Source: Pseudomonas pisciculturae (GTDB taxonomy: Bacteria; Pseudomonadota; Gammaproteobacteria; Pseudomonadales; Pseudomonadaceae). From it: 64,000 bases of DNA. The notes beneath the pieces are model-generated. The model did not search any database and was not told where the DNA came from. It saw only the letters and a list, made by a program, of their open reading frames with translations. This document shows positions 36,386 through 45,452 of the stretch, one piece after another (positions within the stretch are counted from its first letter, which is position 1; each line of letters starts with the position of its first letter). The translations under genes were made by a program, and so were the position numbers. Location of the stretch: assembly GCF_015461805.1 (NCBI RefSeq), contig NZ_JACVZE010000003.1:586897-650896 (forward strand). Direction: 5' to 3'.

Positions 36386-38551
36386 ATGCGCATCGGTTTT
36401 CTGTCACCCCTGGCACTGGCATTGCTCGTCGGCACTTCCCAGCCGGTATTGGCCAGCTCCGACGACTCTTGCTACCCCGACTGGCGGGTCTCCCGTGACA
36501 CGCTCGACACCTGCAACAACCTGCCCTTCCTGAGCCCTGGCAACGACAGCCGCGTCAACCTGCGCCTGTTGCTGGCCGACAAAAAGGCCCTGCCACTGGC
36601 GCCCAACGCTCTGGACGAAGACGACCTGTCCCAGGGTTTCGGCCCCGTGCCCTTCGCGGTGTATCGCCTGACACCACGGCCGGACGCCGAGCCCGACAAC
36701 CAGCCCGACAACTCGCGCACCGCCGAACTCGACACCCTGCTCGCCCCCCTGGGCATCAAGCGCGACGACTACAAGACCGCCGGCGAAGCCTTCCTCAACG
36801 GCGAAGGCAGCCGCTGCCGCAGCAACGATGATGACAGCGCCACCGCGTTTGTCAGCCAGGTGGTCAAGGCCGACATGCCGGCCGCCGAGCGCGATTTGCT
36901 GGTCAAGGCACGCCTGCAACTGCTGACCACCTGCAGCTGGGACGGCCCGGTGGTGGCGGGCCCGCAGCAGATCCAGTCCAGCGACGGTCAACTGCTGCGC
37001 ACCTACCTGCAAGCCGCCGCCGACTTCTATACCGGCCGCTTTGCCGAGGCCGAGCGGGGTTTCTCCGCGATCAGCAGCGCCAACCTGCCCTGGCTAAAAG
37101 AAACCGCGCAGTACATGAGCGCCCGCACGGCGCTGAACCAGGCCCAGGCCAACACTTACGACGAGTACGGCGTGCCGCAGCTCGAACGTGTGGATAAACC
37201 CGCGCTGGCCCAGGCCGAACAAGGCTTCAAGCACTACCTGAACACTTATCCACAGGGCCAATACAGCGCTTCCGCGCGGGGCCTGTTGCGCCGGGTGTAT
37301 TGGCTGGCGGACAACAACACCCAACTCGCCGAGGCCTTCGCCCATGAACTCACGCAGGTGAGCGACGCACAGCGCAATGTGTCGATGGATGAGCTGGTCG
37401 AAGAAGCCGACACCAAGTTGCTGACGCTCAGCGGCGAGAACCGCTTCACGCCGCTGATGCAAGTGGTCAGCGACCTGAAGATGATGCGCGCCCACACACC
37501 GCCGCTGCTGAACCGCGCCGACCTCGAGCAGCAAAAAGCCGCGTTTGCCAACGAGCCTGCGCTGTACGACTACGTGCTCGCGGCGTATGCGCTGTACGTC
37601 GAGCACCAACCGGATCAGGCCTTGCAGCGCCTGCCCAAGGACGTACCGTCGAGCCTGGATTATTTCGCGTTCAGCCAACAGACCCTGCGCGCGCTGGCAC
37701 TGGAAGCCAAACAGGACTGGCAAGGTGCCGAAGCGGTGTGGCTCAAACTGCTGCCGTTGGCACAACAGCCCCTGCAACGCGACCAGCTCGAACTGGCCCT
37801 GGCGCTGAACTATGAGCGCAGCGGGCGGCTGGCCAAGGTATTCGCCGCCGACTCACCGATCAGCGCCAAGCAGGTTCGCTACGTGCTGCTGCGCAACGTC
37901 GCCGGGCCCGAGTTACTGCGCCAACAAATCGCCCAGGCCAGCGACCCGCTGGAGCGCGAGACGGCGCAGTTTGTGCTGCTGTATAAAAACCTGCTGCGCG
38001 GTCAGTTCGAAAGCTTCCTTGATGACCTCAAGCAGCTGCCTACACCCGCCCCGGAAGACAAGCTCGGCACCAGCCTGGGCTATGTCTATAGCGCCAGCCA
38101 AACCTTGAAGTTGTTCCAGTGGAACGGCGACAAAGCCGAATCCGGCTATGCCTGCCCAAGCATCGCGCAAACCGCCGAGACCTTGCAGGCCGACGCCAAA
38201 AACCCTCAGGGCCTGAACTGCCTGGGTGAATTCATACTGCGCAACAACCTGGACGGCATGCCGTTGGAGCAGGCTCGTGCGGCCGGCAGCCTGGGCAGTA
38301 CACCCTCGGGTTTCAAGGGTGAAACCTTCTCGCGTCTCGACGGCTACAAACGTGTGATCGCCGACGCCAAGGCGCCGAAAAACGACAAGGCCTACGCGCT
38401 GTTCCGCGCGGTCAGCTGCTACGCCCCGGCCGGCTACAACAGCTGCGGCGGTCAGGACGTTGAGCCTGCCGTGCGCAAGGCCTGGTTCCGCCAACTCAAA
38501 AGCGGGTTTGCCGACACCCAGTGGGGCAAATCGGCGCAGTACTACTGGTGA
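36386..38551 (+). CDS. Exported TPR-like protein, unknown function
   Basis: 721 aa from ATG 36386 with AAGGA 7-9 nt upstream; the frame opens 20 codons earlier. A type I signal peptide ends near LASSDDS. The mature protein is helical with TPR-like pairs (about 210-330 and 400-520) and conserved Cys-bearing ends (SCYPDW near the start, SCYAPAGYNSCGG near the end). Similar pseudomonad genes are often labelled outer-membrane assembly lipoprotein, but no lipobox is present here. Its stop overlaps the DUF3142 gene start, so the two are coupled. Confidence 0.75.
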   Translation: MRIGFLSPLALALLVGTSQPVLASSDDSCYPDWRVSRDTLDTCNNLPFLSPGNDSRVNLRLLLADKKALPLAPNALDEDDLSQGFGPVPFAVYRLTPRPDAEPDNQPDNSRTAELDTLLAPLGIKRDDYKTAGEAFLNGEGSRCRSNDDDSATAFVSQVVKADMPAAERDLLVKARLQLLTTCSWDGPVVAGPQQIQSSDGQLLRTYLQAAADFYTGRFAEAERGFSAISSANLPWLKETAQYMSARTALNQAQANTYDEYGVPQLERVDKPALAQAEQGFKHYLNTYPQGQYSASARGLLRRVYWLADNNTQLAEAFAHELTQVSDAQRNVSMDELVEEADTKLLTLSGENRFTPLMQVVSDLKMMRAHTPPLLNRADLEQQKAAFANEPALYDYVLAAYALYVEHQPDQALQRLPKDVPSSLDYFAFSQQTLRALALEAKQDWQGAEAVWLKLLPLAQQPLQRDQLELALALNYERSGRLAKVFAADSPISAKQVRYVLLRNVAGPELLRQQIAQASDPLERETAQFVLLYKNLLRGQFESFLDDLKQLPTPAPEDKLGTSLGYVYSASQTLKLFQWNGDKAESGYACPSIAQTAETLQADAKNPQGLNCLGEFILRNNLDGMPLEQARAAGSLGSTPSGFKGETFSRLDGYKRVIADAKAPKNDKAYALFRAVSCYAPAGYNSCGGQDVEPAVRKAWFRQLKSGFADTQWGKSAQYYW

Positions 38552-39252
38552 AGCATCTGTGGCTCGGCTTGCTGTTGCTGGCAAGCCCGGCTTTCGGCGC
38601 CGTCGACGCCCGCGACTATGACGCCTTCTGGCTGTGGAGCGGCGTCACGCCGCAGCCGGTGCTCCAACAGGCCAAGACCCTCTACATCCTCCAGGGCCAA
38701 ATTAACTCCAAGCGCCGCGCGCCGGAGCGTGGCGTGCAGATGATCGCCCAGGGCATCAGCGTGCCACGCCTCACCCAGGGCGAAGTCTGGGTGGTGTACC
38801 GCGCCCACACCCTCAAATGGCCCGAAGCGGTCTACACCCAACTGCTCGGCCAGGTGCAACGCTGGCGCGACGCCGGCAACCCGGTGGTGGGTATCCAGAT
38901 CGACTTCGACGCCCGCACCCAATACCTGCACGAATACGCCAGCTTCCTGCGCGACCTGCGCCAACGCTTGCCGGCTGACCTGAAACTGAGCATCACCGGC
39001 TTGATGGACTGGAGCAGCAACGCCGACCCGGCCGCCATCGCCCAGCTCAAAGGCGTGGTGGATGAAGTGGTGGTGCAGACCTATCAGGGGCGGCACAGCA
39101 TCCCGGATTACGCGGCGTATTTGCCGCGCATGAACCGCATGGGGCTGCCGTTCAAGATTGGGTTGATTCAGGGTGGGGTGTGGGAGGCGCCGGGGTATTT
39201 GCGGGGGAATGAGTGGTTTCGGGGGTATGTGGTGTTTTTGCAGAATCGTTGA
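38548..39252 (+). CDS. DUF3142 protein, coupled to the TPR-like gene
   Basis: 234 aa from GTG 38548, which overlaps the preceding stop (GTGA). A signal peptide ends near SPAFGAVDA. The mature part has YILQGQ near the start and GIQIDFDARTQYLHEYASFL, a glycoside-hydrolase-like (beta/alpha) pattern with acidic residues at strand ends, then SITGLMDW. DUF3142 has no assigned activity. Co-translation with an exported TPR protein suggests a joint periplasmic or envelope role. Confidence 0.75.
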   Translation: MKHLWLGLLLLASPAFGAVDARDYDAFWLWSGVTPQPVLQQAKTLYILQGQINSKRRAPERGVQMIAQGISVPRLTQGEVWVVYRAHTLKWPEAVYTQLLGQVQRWRDAGNPVVGIQIDFDARTQYLHEYASFLRDLRQRLPADLKLSITGLMDWSSNADPAAIAQLKGVVDEVVVQTYQGRHSIPDYAAYLPRMNRMGLPFKIGLIQGGVWEAPGYLRGNEWFRGYVVFLQNR

Positions 39253-39277
39253 CATCAGCTTCAACTTCATGCAAGAA

Positions 39278-39307
39278 AGTGTCCACGGTCCATGGACAGT
39301 GGACACT
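39278..39307. promoter_or_regulatory. Nested 30-bp palindrome before the HTH-NTase-PP2C operon
   Basis: AGTGTCCAC (39278-39286) and GTGGACACT (39299-39307) are perfect 9-bp inverted arms. Between them sits another palindrome, GTCCATGGAC (39288-39297). It ends 14 bp before the first start codon. A consensus TTGACA at 39249-39254 lies upstream, but no good -10 follows at 17 bp. Autoregulation by the winged-helix protein is the simplest reading. Confidence 0.65.
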
Positions 39308-39321
39308 CGCCTCGAGGCACT

Positions 39322-39951
39322 ATGAAAAGTCAGGACGTCGTAATTTTATTCAAATTGATCAGCCTGGACCTTCAGGCAAGAGACATGCGAATCAATGAAC
39401 GAAGGCGAGCAACCGTCGACTCGAACCACCCCCTACACTGGAAAGGCTGGGAGGACGCCGTTGATGACGGCCCTGGTTCGCTCAACAGTGACAGTTATTC
39501 GGTCCGAGCGCTCTCTGCGTCGTTGGCCTTGAGCAAGAGCGAAGTATCCAACGCCCTCAATCGTTGTCGAGATATTGGCCTCATCCACACTGACCGTGTC
39601 AGCGGACAACCCGTGGTCAGGTGTGATGCACTTTTGGATTTCGTTAAGTACGGAATCCGCTACGTCTTTCCCGCAAAACCGGGTCCAATTGTGCGTGGCA
39701 TCCCTACCGCATTCGCTGCCCCAGTCCTGGCAGGCAAAGTGATGAGCGGCGGCGATCTTATACCCGTCTGGCCCGACGCCTATGGAAAAAGCAAAGGCCA
39801 GGAAGTCACACCTCTATACAAAACCGTCCCTGGCGCCGTGAAAAAGGATGAGCTTCTCTATCACTTCCTGGCCCTTGTCGATGCCATCCGCATCGGAGGG
39901 CCACGCGAAGCCAAAGTGGCAGACGCGATGCTGAGGGAGTGGATCTTGTGA
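39322..39951 (+). CDS. Winged-helix DNA-binding protein, putative antitoxin/regulator
   Basis: 209 aa from ATG 39322 (GAGG 6 nt upstream). A winged helix spans about residues 50-95 (YSVRALSASLALSKSEVSNALNR; recognition helix KSEVSNAL). The C-terminal part has RYVFPAKPG, GIPTAFAAP, VWPD and TPLYKTVP segments that I associate with proteins encoded next to AbiEii-like nucleotidyltransferases. Its stop overlaps the next start. By analogy with AbiEi it may repress the operon and counteract the toxin; that role is inferred. Confidence 0.72.
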   Translation: MKSQDVVILFKLISLDLQARDMRINERRRATVDSNHPLHWKGWEDAVDDGPGSLNSDSYSVRALSASLALSKSEVSNALNRCRDIGLIHTDRVSGQPVVRCDALLDFVKYGIRYVFPAKPGPIVRGIPTAFAAPVLAGKVMSGGDLIPVWPDAYGKSKGQEVTPLYKTVPGAVKKDELLYHFLALVDAIRIGGPREAKVADAMLREWIL

Positions 39952-40652
39952 GTCCTAATAGAACAATGATGCTGCAAATGCTTGAGGAGGTCGCCGAGGC
40001 GCTGGGTGAGGAGTTACGCAGCCGGGTCGCCTTTGTCGGCGGGTGCACCACGGTGTTGCTCATCACCGACGAATACACCCTGGAGTCGATTCGTGGAACA
40101 GATGATGTGGACTTGGTCATTCATCTGACGGGGACAACAGACTGGTATCGGTTGGAAGAAAATCTGAAGCCCAGAGGGTTCAAGAACACCGGTCAGGACT
40201 CAATCACTTGCCGACTGCGCCTTGGCGCCCTGAAAGTCGACTTCATGCCCACTGACGAAAAAGTACTGGGTTTTTCTAATACCTGGTTCGTCTCCGGTCT
40301 GGAAAATGCCATCGACTACACGCTGCCAAATGGAGTACCGATCAAAGTATTCGCAGCACCCTGGTTTCTCGCAGCAAAACTTCAGGCGTATCAGGGCCGT
40401 GGATGCGGCGACGTACTGATGTCCAACGACATTGAGGACATCGTCGCTTTGCTGGACGGCCGGGAAGAGCTTATCGAAGAAGTGAAACAGGCACCTGTCG
40501 AACTGCGGCGCTTCGTGAGTGAGCAATTTTCGGCCTTGCTGAGGTTATCGGCGTTCCAAGACGTCATTCAAAGCACCGCCCAGAACGCCGATCGAGAGGC
40601 GTTGCTGCACGACAGACTGCGGGCATTGATTGGGTTCGGAGCGCTCTCTTGA
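39948..40652 (+). CDS. AbiEii-like nucleotidyltransferase, putative toxin
   Basis: 234 aa from GTG 39948, overlapping the upstream stop; GAGGGAG lies about 8 nt before it. The fold signature is GGCTTVLL at 31-38 with DDVDL at 52-56, the GG/GS...DxD motif of DNA polymerase beta-type nucleotidyltransferases, and a third acidic residue at KVDF near residue 97. AbiEii-family enzymes add nucleotides to tRNA or other targets and act as toxins in type IV toxin-antitoxin and phage-exclusion systems. Central gene of a three-gene coupled operon. Confidence 0.78.
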   Translation: MSPNRTMMLQMLEEVAEALGEELRSRVAFVGGCTTVLLITDEYTLESIRGTDDVDLVIHLTGTTDWYRLEENLKPRGFKNTGQDSITCRLRLGALKVDFMPTDEKVLGFSNTWFVSGLENAIDYTLPNGVPIKVFAAPWFLAAKLQAYQGRGCGDVLMSNDIEDIVALLDGREELIEEVKQAPVELRRFVSEQFSALLRLSAFQDVIQSTAQNADREALLHDRLRALIGFGALS

Positions 40653-41320
40653 TCTTGCGCGCAAGCCTCAGCCAACAAGGCATCGGCAGGACAGAAAACC
40701 GCGATGCCAGCGGGTCGGCACACAATGCAGGCGCTTACCTGTATGTGATCACCGACGGTTCCTCAAGATCGGGTAGCGGCGAGTTGGCGCAAGCCCTTAC
40801 TGATCATATGCTTGAGTGTTTTTCCCAGGCCGCGCCTCCTGTTGTGTGTAGCCCTGACAAGGCATTGAAGCTGGCGCTTGCCGCGCTGGAAGAAGCACAT
40901 TCCAACCTTTGCCCAGACTTCCCTTTTGCCTCTACCAGCTACCTCGCCTTACTGGTCGTTGGCTGCACCACCATCACTATTCACGCGGGTGACTGTTGCC
41001 TAGGGTATCTGGGAAAAGAACAGCGCATGGTCTGGCTAACCCCTCCTCACTGTGGACCCAACTGGCAAGGTGACCTGAGCCACGCATTCATCGCCCGCAG
41101 CCCGCACCGCAAGCAACTGCTCAATTGCATGAGCCGTCGACGGCCTCATGAGCCAGCCGTTCAATTCATAAAGACCGGGCCGGACACGACGTGGGTTTTG
41201 GCAACGGACGGCTTTTGGGCCGAACTGTCAGCCGAACACCAGCTCAAGGCCATCTCAACGCAAACCCTTGAAGGCTGCCCAACGAAAGACGACGCCACCT
41301 TCATGGTAGTGCAGACCTAA
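40649..41320 (+). CDS. PP2C-like protein phosphatase, third gene of the operon
   Basis: 223 aa from TTG 40649, overlapping the previous stop (TTGA). PP2C metal motifs in order: RTENRD near residue 14, ITDGSS near 34, AGDC near 113, LATDGFW near 188 and the terminal KDDATFMVV. All main metal-binding aspartates appear present, so it should be an active Mn/Mg-dependent phosphatase. It is shorter than typical PP2C (about 240-260 aa). No kinase lies nearby. A phosphatase fused by coupling to an HTH/nucleotidyltransferase pair is unusual. Confidence 0.72.
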   Translation: MILRASLSQQGIGRTENRDASGSAHNAGAYLYVITDGSSRSGSGELAQALTDHMLECFSQAAPPVVCSPDKALKLALAALEEAHSNLCPDFPFASTSYLALLVVGCTTITIHAGDCCLGYLGKEQRMVWLTPPHCGPNWQGDLSHAFIARSPHRKQLLNCMSRRRPHEPAVQFIKTGPDTTWVLATDGFWAELSAEHQLKAISTQTLEGCPTKDDATFMVVQT

Positions 41321-41376
41321 AAGCCGCCCTCACGCATTGTCCGGACTAAATCGAGAGCAGCCAGACAAGTGACCAC

Positions 41377-43830
41377 CTACCAGTCATAGGTCAGGCTCGA
41401 CACGGCCGTGCGCCCTTCGCCGAAGTAGCAATCCAGGTCGCTGGTGCATTGTGATACGTAGGTTTTATTGGTGAGGTTCTGCACATTCAGCGCCAGCTTC
41501 ACGCCTTTGAGTTTAAGCGGCGAGCGGCTCAGGTCGTAGCTCAGGCTGGCGTCGTAGACGCTGTAGGACGGCACGGTAAAGGCACCTTCGTAGTAATCGC
41601 CCAGGCTTTGGCGGGCGTAGCGAACGCCCAGGCCAGCGCCGAGACCGGCCAACGGGGTGTCGCCGAGTATGGTGTAGTTGACCCACATCGATGCGGTGAG
41701 CGGCGAGATACCGGCAGGGTGGCGGCCTTCGCGGCCGTCGTTGTCCTTGGTGTACTTGATGTCGTTGCGCGAGGCCGAGGCGATGATGTCCCAGGCATCG
41801 CTCAGGGCCGCCTTGGCTTCCAGCTCTACGCCGCGCGAGCGCATGGCGCCGCTTTGGGTGCTGTACAGGGGATTTTGTGGGTTGGTGGTCAGCACGTTTT
41901 CCTGGTCGAGCTGGTAGACCGACACCTGCACAAAACTCTTCTGGCCCGGCGGTTGGTACTTCACGCCGACTTCATATTGGTTGCCGGTAGAGGGCTCGAA
42001 CGGCTTGTCGTTGGCGTCAGTGCCGGTTAGCGGCAAGAAGGATTCGGAGTAGCTCACAAACGGCGCCAGGCCGTTGTCAAACAGGTACACCAGGCCTGCG
42101 CGGCCGGTGAAGGCTTCGTCCTTGCTGGCGAAGCGGGTGTCTTGCACCGGGTCTTTGTTCACAACGCTGGCCCAGTCATAGCGCCCACCGAGCACCAAGG
42201 CCCATTTGTCCAGTTTGATCTGGTCCTGCACGTACAGCCCGGTCTGGCTCAGGGTGCGGTCCCAGCGAGCAACCGGGCCGAAGTTCAGGCGCTGGCCATA
42301 GACCGGGTTGAACAAGTCGATCAATGGCGGACTGTTATCCCGGCGCCCGCTGAACAGCGAGCCGGAGTGGTAGTAATCCAGGCCGACGATGACGGTATGA
42401 GACAGCGCGCCGGTATCGAATTCGGCCTGGGCGATGTTGTCCACGCCAAACACTTTGTTGTTCTGCTTCCAGTCCACCCCGAAGCGCTCCTGATAGCGCT
42501 GATCCATAGCGCCAGTGACAGGGTTGGCGGCAAACCTGTAGCCGTGCAAAGGCGCGATGTAGTGGTCATCGACCTCGGCATAACGGGCGTTTTGCTTGAG
42601 GGTCCAGGTGTCGTTGAGACGATGGGAAATCTCGTAACCCAGTACGTATTGCTCACGGTTGTACCGGTTGACGCCCGGCTCGCCAATAAACAGGTCGCGC
42701 TTGATCTTGCCATTGGGGTTGGCCCATAGCGTGCCGGAGGCTGGCAGGCCCTGGGCCTCGGGCACGCCTTTGTCTCTCTGGTACTGCGCGAAGAGGGTCA
42801 CGCTGGTGTCATCGTTGGGTCGCCACGTGAGGCTTGGGGCGATGAATTGGCGTTTGTTTTCGACGTAGTTGATTTCATCCTGCCCGTCGTTGGCCAGGCC
42901 GGTCAGGCGATAAAGAAACTGCCCTTGCTCATCCAGCGGGCCACTCAAGTCGATGGCCGCGCTTTTGTGCTCGTAGGTACCGGCTTCCAGTACCACTTGG
43001 TGTATTGGGGTTTCACTGGGGCGCTTGCTCACCATGCTGACGATGCCACCCGGCTGGTTCTGCCCGTACAGTACCGAGGCTGGGCCCTTGAGCACTTCGA
43101 TGCGCTCCAGGGAGTACGGCTCGATCTGCAACGCACCACCGGTGCTGCCGCCACCGTAGGGCAGGTGCAAACCGTCGAGATACAGCGGTGTAGGCGAGAA
43201 ACCGCGCGAGGTCGGCTCATCGAACAATTTAACCCGATCGGCAAAACCGCCAGCCGCCATGCCAGGCGTGTAAAGCAGCGCTTGGGTGACGCTCTGGGCG
43301 CCCCGCGCCTTGATCTCAGCCGCGGTGATCACGTTGATGGTCTGGGGGATTTCAACCAGCGCTGAATCAGTCTTGCTTCCCGATGCGCTGCGGGTGGCGA
43401 CGATGCCGTCCACCGGGCCCCAAGCGCTTTCCTGGTTTTGCTGGCCGCTGATTTGTGTGGCACCGAGCTGCACTGCGTCGCCCTGCGCAAGCGACTGCAA
43501 CGACCACCCACCCTGGGACTGCATGGCAGCCAACCCGCTGCCTGCCAACAGCCGCTCCAACCCCGCGCCCACCGCATAACGCCCTTGCAGGCCGGCACTG
43601 CGCTTGCCTTCGGTGAGCGTGGCGTCTACCGACAACAAGATGCCCGAGGCGCTGGCGAAGCGGTTCAACGCTTGGTCCAGGCTGCTCGCCGGGATGTTGT
43701 AGGTGCGGACTGCTTCGGCGCTTTGTTCAGCATGAACCAGGGTCGGCACCAACGGCACCGTCGCCAGCAGGCCGACAAACAGGCCACGGCGCAGTGCGCG
43801 GGCCAAGGGTTGGATTGGGTGGTGCGGCAT
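41377..43830 (-). CDS. TonB-dependent siderophore receptor with N-terminal signalling domain
   Basis: 817 aa. Signal peptide ending near LVHAEQ, then an STN signalling domain (about 40-115; [16 protein letters not shown] and a [11 protein letters not shown] segment), a plug (about 160-270, with [21 protein letters not shown]) and a 22-strand barrel ending in SSLTYDW. FecA/FpvA-type transducers signal ligand binding to a FecR-type anti-sigma factor, which is encoded just upstream. The barrel resembles hydroxamate (ferrichrome-type) receptors more than pyoverdine ones, but the ligand is not certain. Confidence 0.92.
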   Translation of the reverse strand: MPHHPIQPLARALRRGLFVGLLATVPLVPTLVHAEQSAEAVRTYNIPASSLDQALNRFASASGILLSVDATLTEGKRSAGLQGRYAVGAGLERLLAGSGLAAMQSQGGWSLQSLAQGDAVQLGATQISGQQNQESAWGPVDGIVATRSASGSKTDSALVEIPQTINVITAAEIKARGAQSVTQALLYTPGMAAGGFADRVKLFDEPTSRGFSPTPLYLDGLHLPYGGGSTGGALQIEPYSLERIEVLKGPASVLYGQNQPGGIVSMVSKRPSETPIHQVVLEAGTYEHKSAAIDLSGPLDEQGQFLYRLTGLANDGQDEINYVENKRQFIAPSLTWRPNDDTSVTLFAQYQRDKGVPEAQGLPASGTLWANPNGKIKRDLFIGEPGVNRYNREQYVLGYEISHRLNDTWTLKQNARYAEVDDHYIAPLHGYRFAANPVTGAMDQRYQERFGVDWKQNNKVFGVDNIAQAEFDTGALSHTVIVGLDYYHSGSLFSGRRDNSPPLIDLFNPVYGQRLNFGPVARWDRTLSQTGLYVQDQIKLDKWALVLGGRYDWASVVNKDPVQDTRFASKDEAFTGRAGLVYLFDNGLAPFVSYSESFLPLTGTDANDKPFEPSTGNQYEVGVKYQPPGQKSFVQVSVYQLDQENVLTTNPQNPLYSTQSGAMRSRGVELEAKAALSDAWDIIASASRNDIKYTKDNDGREGRHPAGISPLTASMWVNYTILGDTPLAGLGAGLGVRYARQSLGDYYEGAFTVPSYSVYDASLSYDLSRSPLKLKGVKLALNVQNLTNKTYVSQCTSDLDCYFGEGRTAVSSLTYDW

Positions 43831-43922
43831 TGCAGGACTCCCCGTGAGATCGCTTCTTGATTGGCTTTCAAGAGGTATCCCGAGCGGGGTGCAAAAACCG
43901 ACAAGTTTTTTAGAAATTTTTT

Positions 43923-44873
43923 TCAGGCCCGCGCCTTGATCGTTACCCAGTAGGGCGTCACTGCCTGCACGTGCACCGGCAGTGAGCGCTCCAGGGCATT
44001 GAGGATGGCGTCGGTATCGTTCAGCGGAAACACCCCCGTCAGCAACAAACCGGACACGGCCTGATCACAGCGCAACAGCCCCGGACGATAACGGCTCAGT
44101 TGTGCGACGAACTCGCCCAGCGGCTGACGCTCGGCGATCAGCCGGTGCTCGGTCCAACTGCTGGCATTGGCGCCTGCTGCCGGCAGCGCTGAGCTTTGGC
44201 GTGGGTTGAACCACAGGCTGTCACCGGCGTTCATCTGCACCGCTGCGCCCTGTACCGGGGTGACGCGCACGCGGCCTTCGTACAGGTCGACGCGGCTGCC
44301 ATCGGGTAACTCGCGTACGGCAAAGCGGGTGCCCAGCGCCTGTACATCGCCAGCCGGGGTTTCAACGATAAGCGGGCGCAGTGGGTCGTGGCCGCTGGTG
44401 AGCAGGATCTCGCCACGGATCAGGCGAATACGTCGTTCACTGGCGCTGAAACGCAGGTCTACAGCGCTGTCGCTGTTGAGGTCCAGGCGCGTGCCGTCGC
44501 TGAGGGTGACGTGGCGGATCTCGCCGGTGGCGGTGCGCTGCTCGGCAAACGCCGCTTGCCAGGGCTCGCTGCGCTGCGCCAGGTAGCCACTGCCGCCGGC
44601 AAGCAACAGCACGCCGAGCAACTTGAGGGCAGCGCGGCGCTGGGTGTCGGGGCTGTCGCGCAACACGGCGCGGGCGCTGTCGGCGGGCACACCACCGAGG
44701 GTTTGCTGCAAGTGTTGTAAGCGTTGCCAAGCGCGACGGTGCTCCGGGTCAGCGGCCTGCCACTGGGCAAACGCCTGGCGTTGCTCACCGTGCAGGTCGC
44801 CGCCCCATTGCAGCATGAGCCATTCGCTCGCCTGCTCGACCACGGCCGGGGCGATGGGCGCGTCGTGTCTCAT
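43923..44873 (-). CDS. FecR-family anti-sigma regulator
   Basis: 316 aa from ATG 44873 ([11 protein letters not shown]), which overlaps the sigma gene's stop by 4 bp; the frame continues further upstream inside fecI but is not the gene. A cytoplasmic DUF4880 segment (about 10-55, [12 protein letters not shown]), a single membrane segment near residues 87-103, a FecR domain (about 120-215; [15 protein letters not shown]) and a C-terminal STN-like fold (about 235-316). It relays the receptor's state to the ECF sigma factor. Confidence 0.9.
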   Translation of the reverse strand: MRHDAPIAPAVVEQASEWLMLQWGGDLHGEQRQAFAQWQAADPEHRRAWQRLQHLQQTLGGVPADSARAVLRDSPDTQRRAALKLLGVLLLAGGSGYLAQRSEPWQAAFAEQRTATGEIRHVTLSDGTRLDLNSDSAVDLRFSASERRIRLIRGEILLTSGHDPLRPLIVETPAGDVQALGTRFAVRELPDGSRVDLYEGRVRVTPVQGAAVQMNAGDSLWFNPRQSSALPAAGANASSWTEHRLIAERQPLGEFVAQLSRYRPGLLRCDQAVSGLLLTGVFPLNDTDAILNALERSLPVHVQAVTPYWVTIKARA

Positions 44874-45379
44874 TCTTCGAAGGCCACTTGGTAGCAGGCG
44901 ACGATGGCACGGGTCATGTACTTCTGCACCGAACTGACAGTGACGCCCAGACGCTCGGCAATCTGCGCATAGGTCAGCCCTTCGAATTGCGACAACATAA
45001 AGGCGCGGCGCACGTTGTCGGGCATGCGGTCGAGCATGGCGTCGATCTGCATCAGGGTTTCGAGGATCAGCGCACGGGTTTCCAGTGACGGCGACTCGGG
45101 CTCCGGCAGGTGCGCGATGCTTTCCAGGTAGGCGCGCTCGATACGCAGGCGCCGCCACTGGTCAATCACCAGGTTGCGGGCGATCTGCGCCAAATAGCTG
45201 CGGCTTTCCTTGTCACCGGGGAAACGGCCGGATACCAGCAGGCGCAGGAACGTGTCCTGAGCCACATCGGCGGCGTGCTCGCGGTCGCCCAGGCGCTTGC
45301 GCAGCCAGCCTTGCAGCCAGCCGTGATGGTCGCGGTACAGGAGGTGAAGCTGTTGCTGGCCGTCAGTCGCGGTGTCCAT
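44870..45379 (-). CDS. FecI-family ECF sigma factor
   Basis: 169 aa from ATG 45379; the frame starts 12 codons earlier inside the Fur box region. Region 2 (about 10-80) has DVAQDTFLRLL and SYLAQIARNLVIDQWRR; region 4 (about 105-160) has MPDNVRRAFMLSQFEGLTYAQIAERLGVTVSSVQKY in pieces typical of iron-starvation sigma factors. It should direct transcription of the receptor gene when the cognate siderophore is bound. A Fur box lies just upstream. Confidence 0.92.
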   Translation of the reverse strand: MDTATDGQQQLHLLYRDHHGWLQGWLRKRLGDREHAADVAQDTFLRLLVSGRFPGDKESRSYLAQIARNLVIDQWRRLRIERAYLESIAHLPEPESPSLETRALILETLMQIDAMLDRMPDNVRRAFMLSQFEGLTYAQIAERLGVTVSSVQKYMTRAIVACYQVAFEE

Positions 45380-45397
45380 GAAAAGCTCAGATACACT

Positions 45398-45416
45398 ATT
45401 GAGAGCAATTATCATT
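45398..45416 (-). promoter_or_regulatory. Fur box upstream of fecI-like gene
   Basis: On the minus strand the core TGATAATTGCTCTCA matches 11 of 14 positions of the 7-1-7 Fur consensus TGATAAT-N-ATTATCA. It lies 19 bp upstream of the sigma factor start, so iron-loaded Fur would repress the sigma/anti-sigma pair. Confidence 0.7.
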
Positions 45417-45452
45417 ACACCTTATTTCGCGACTGACAAAACTCTTTGTGTA

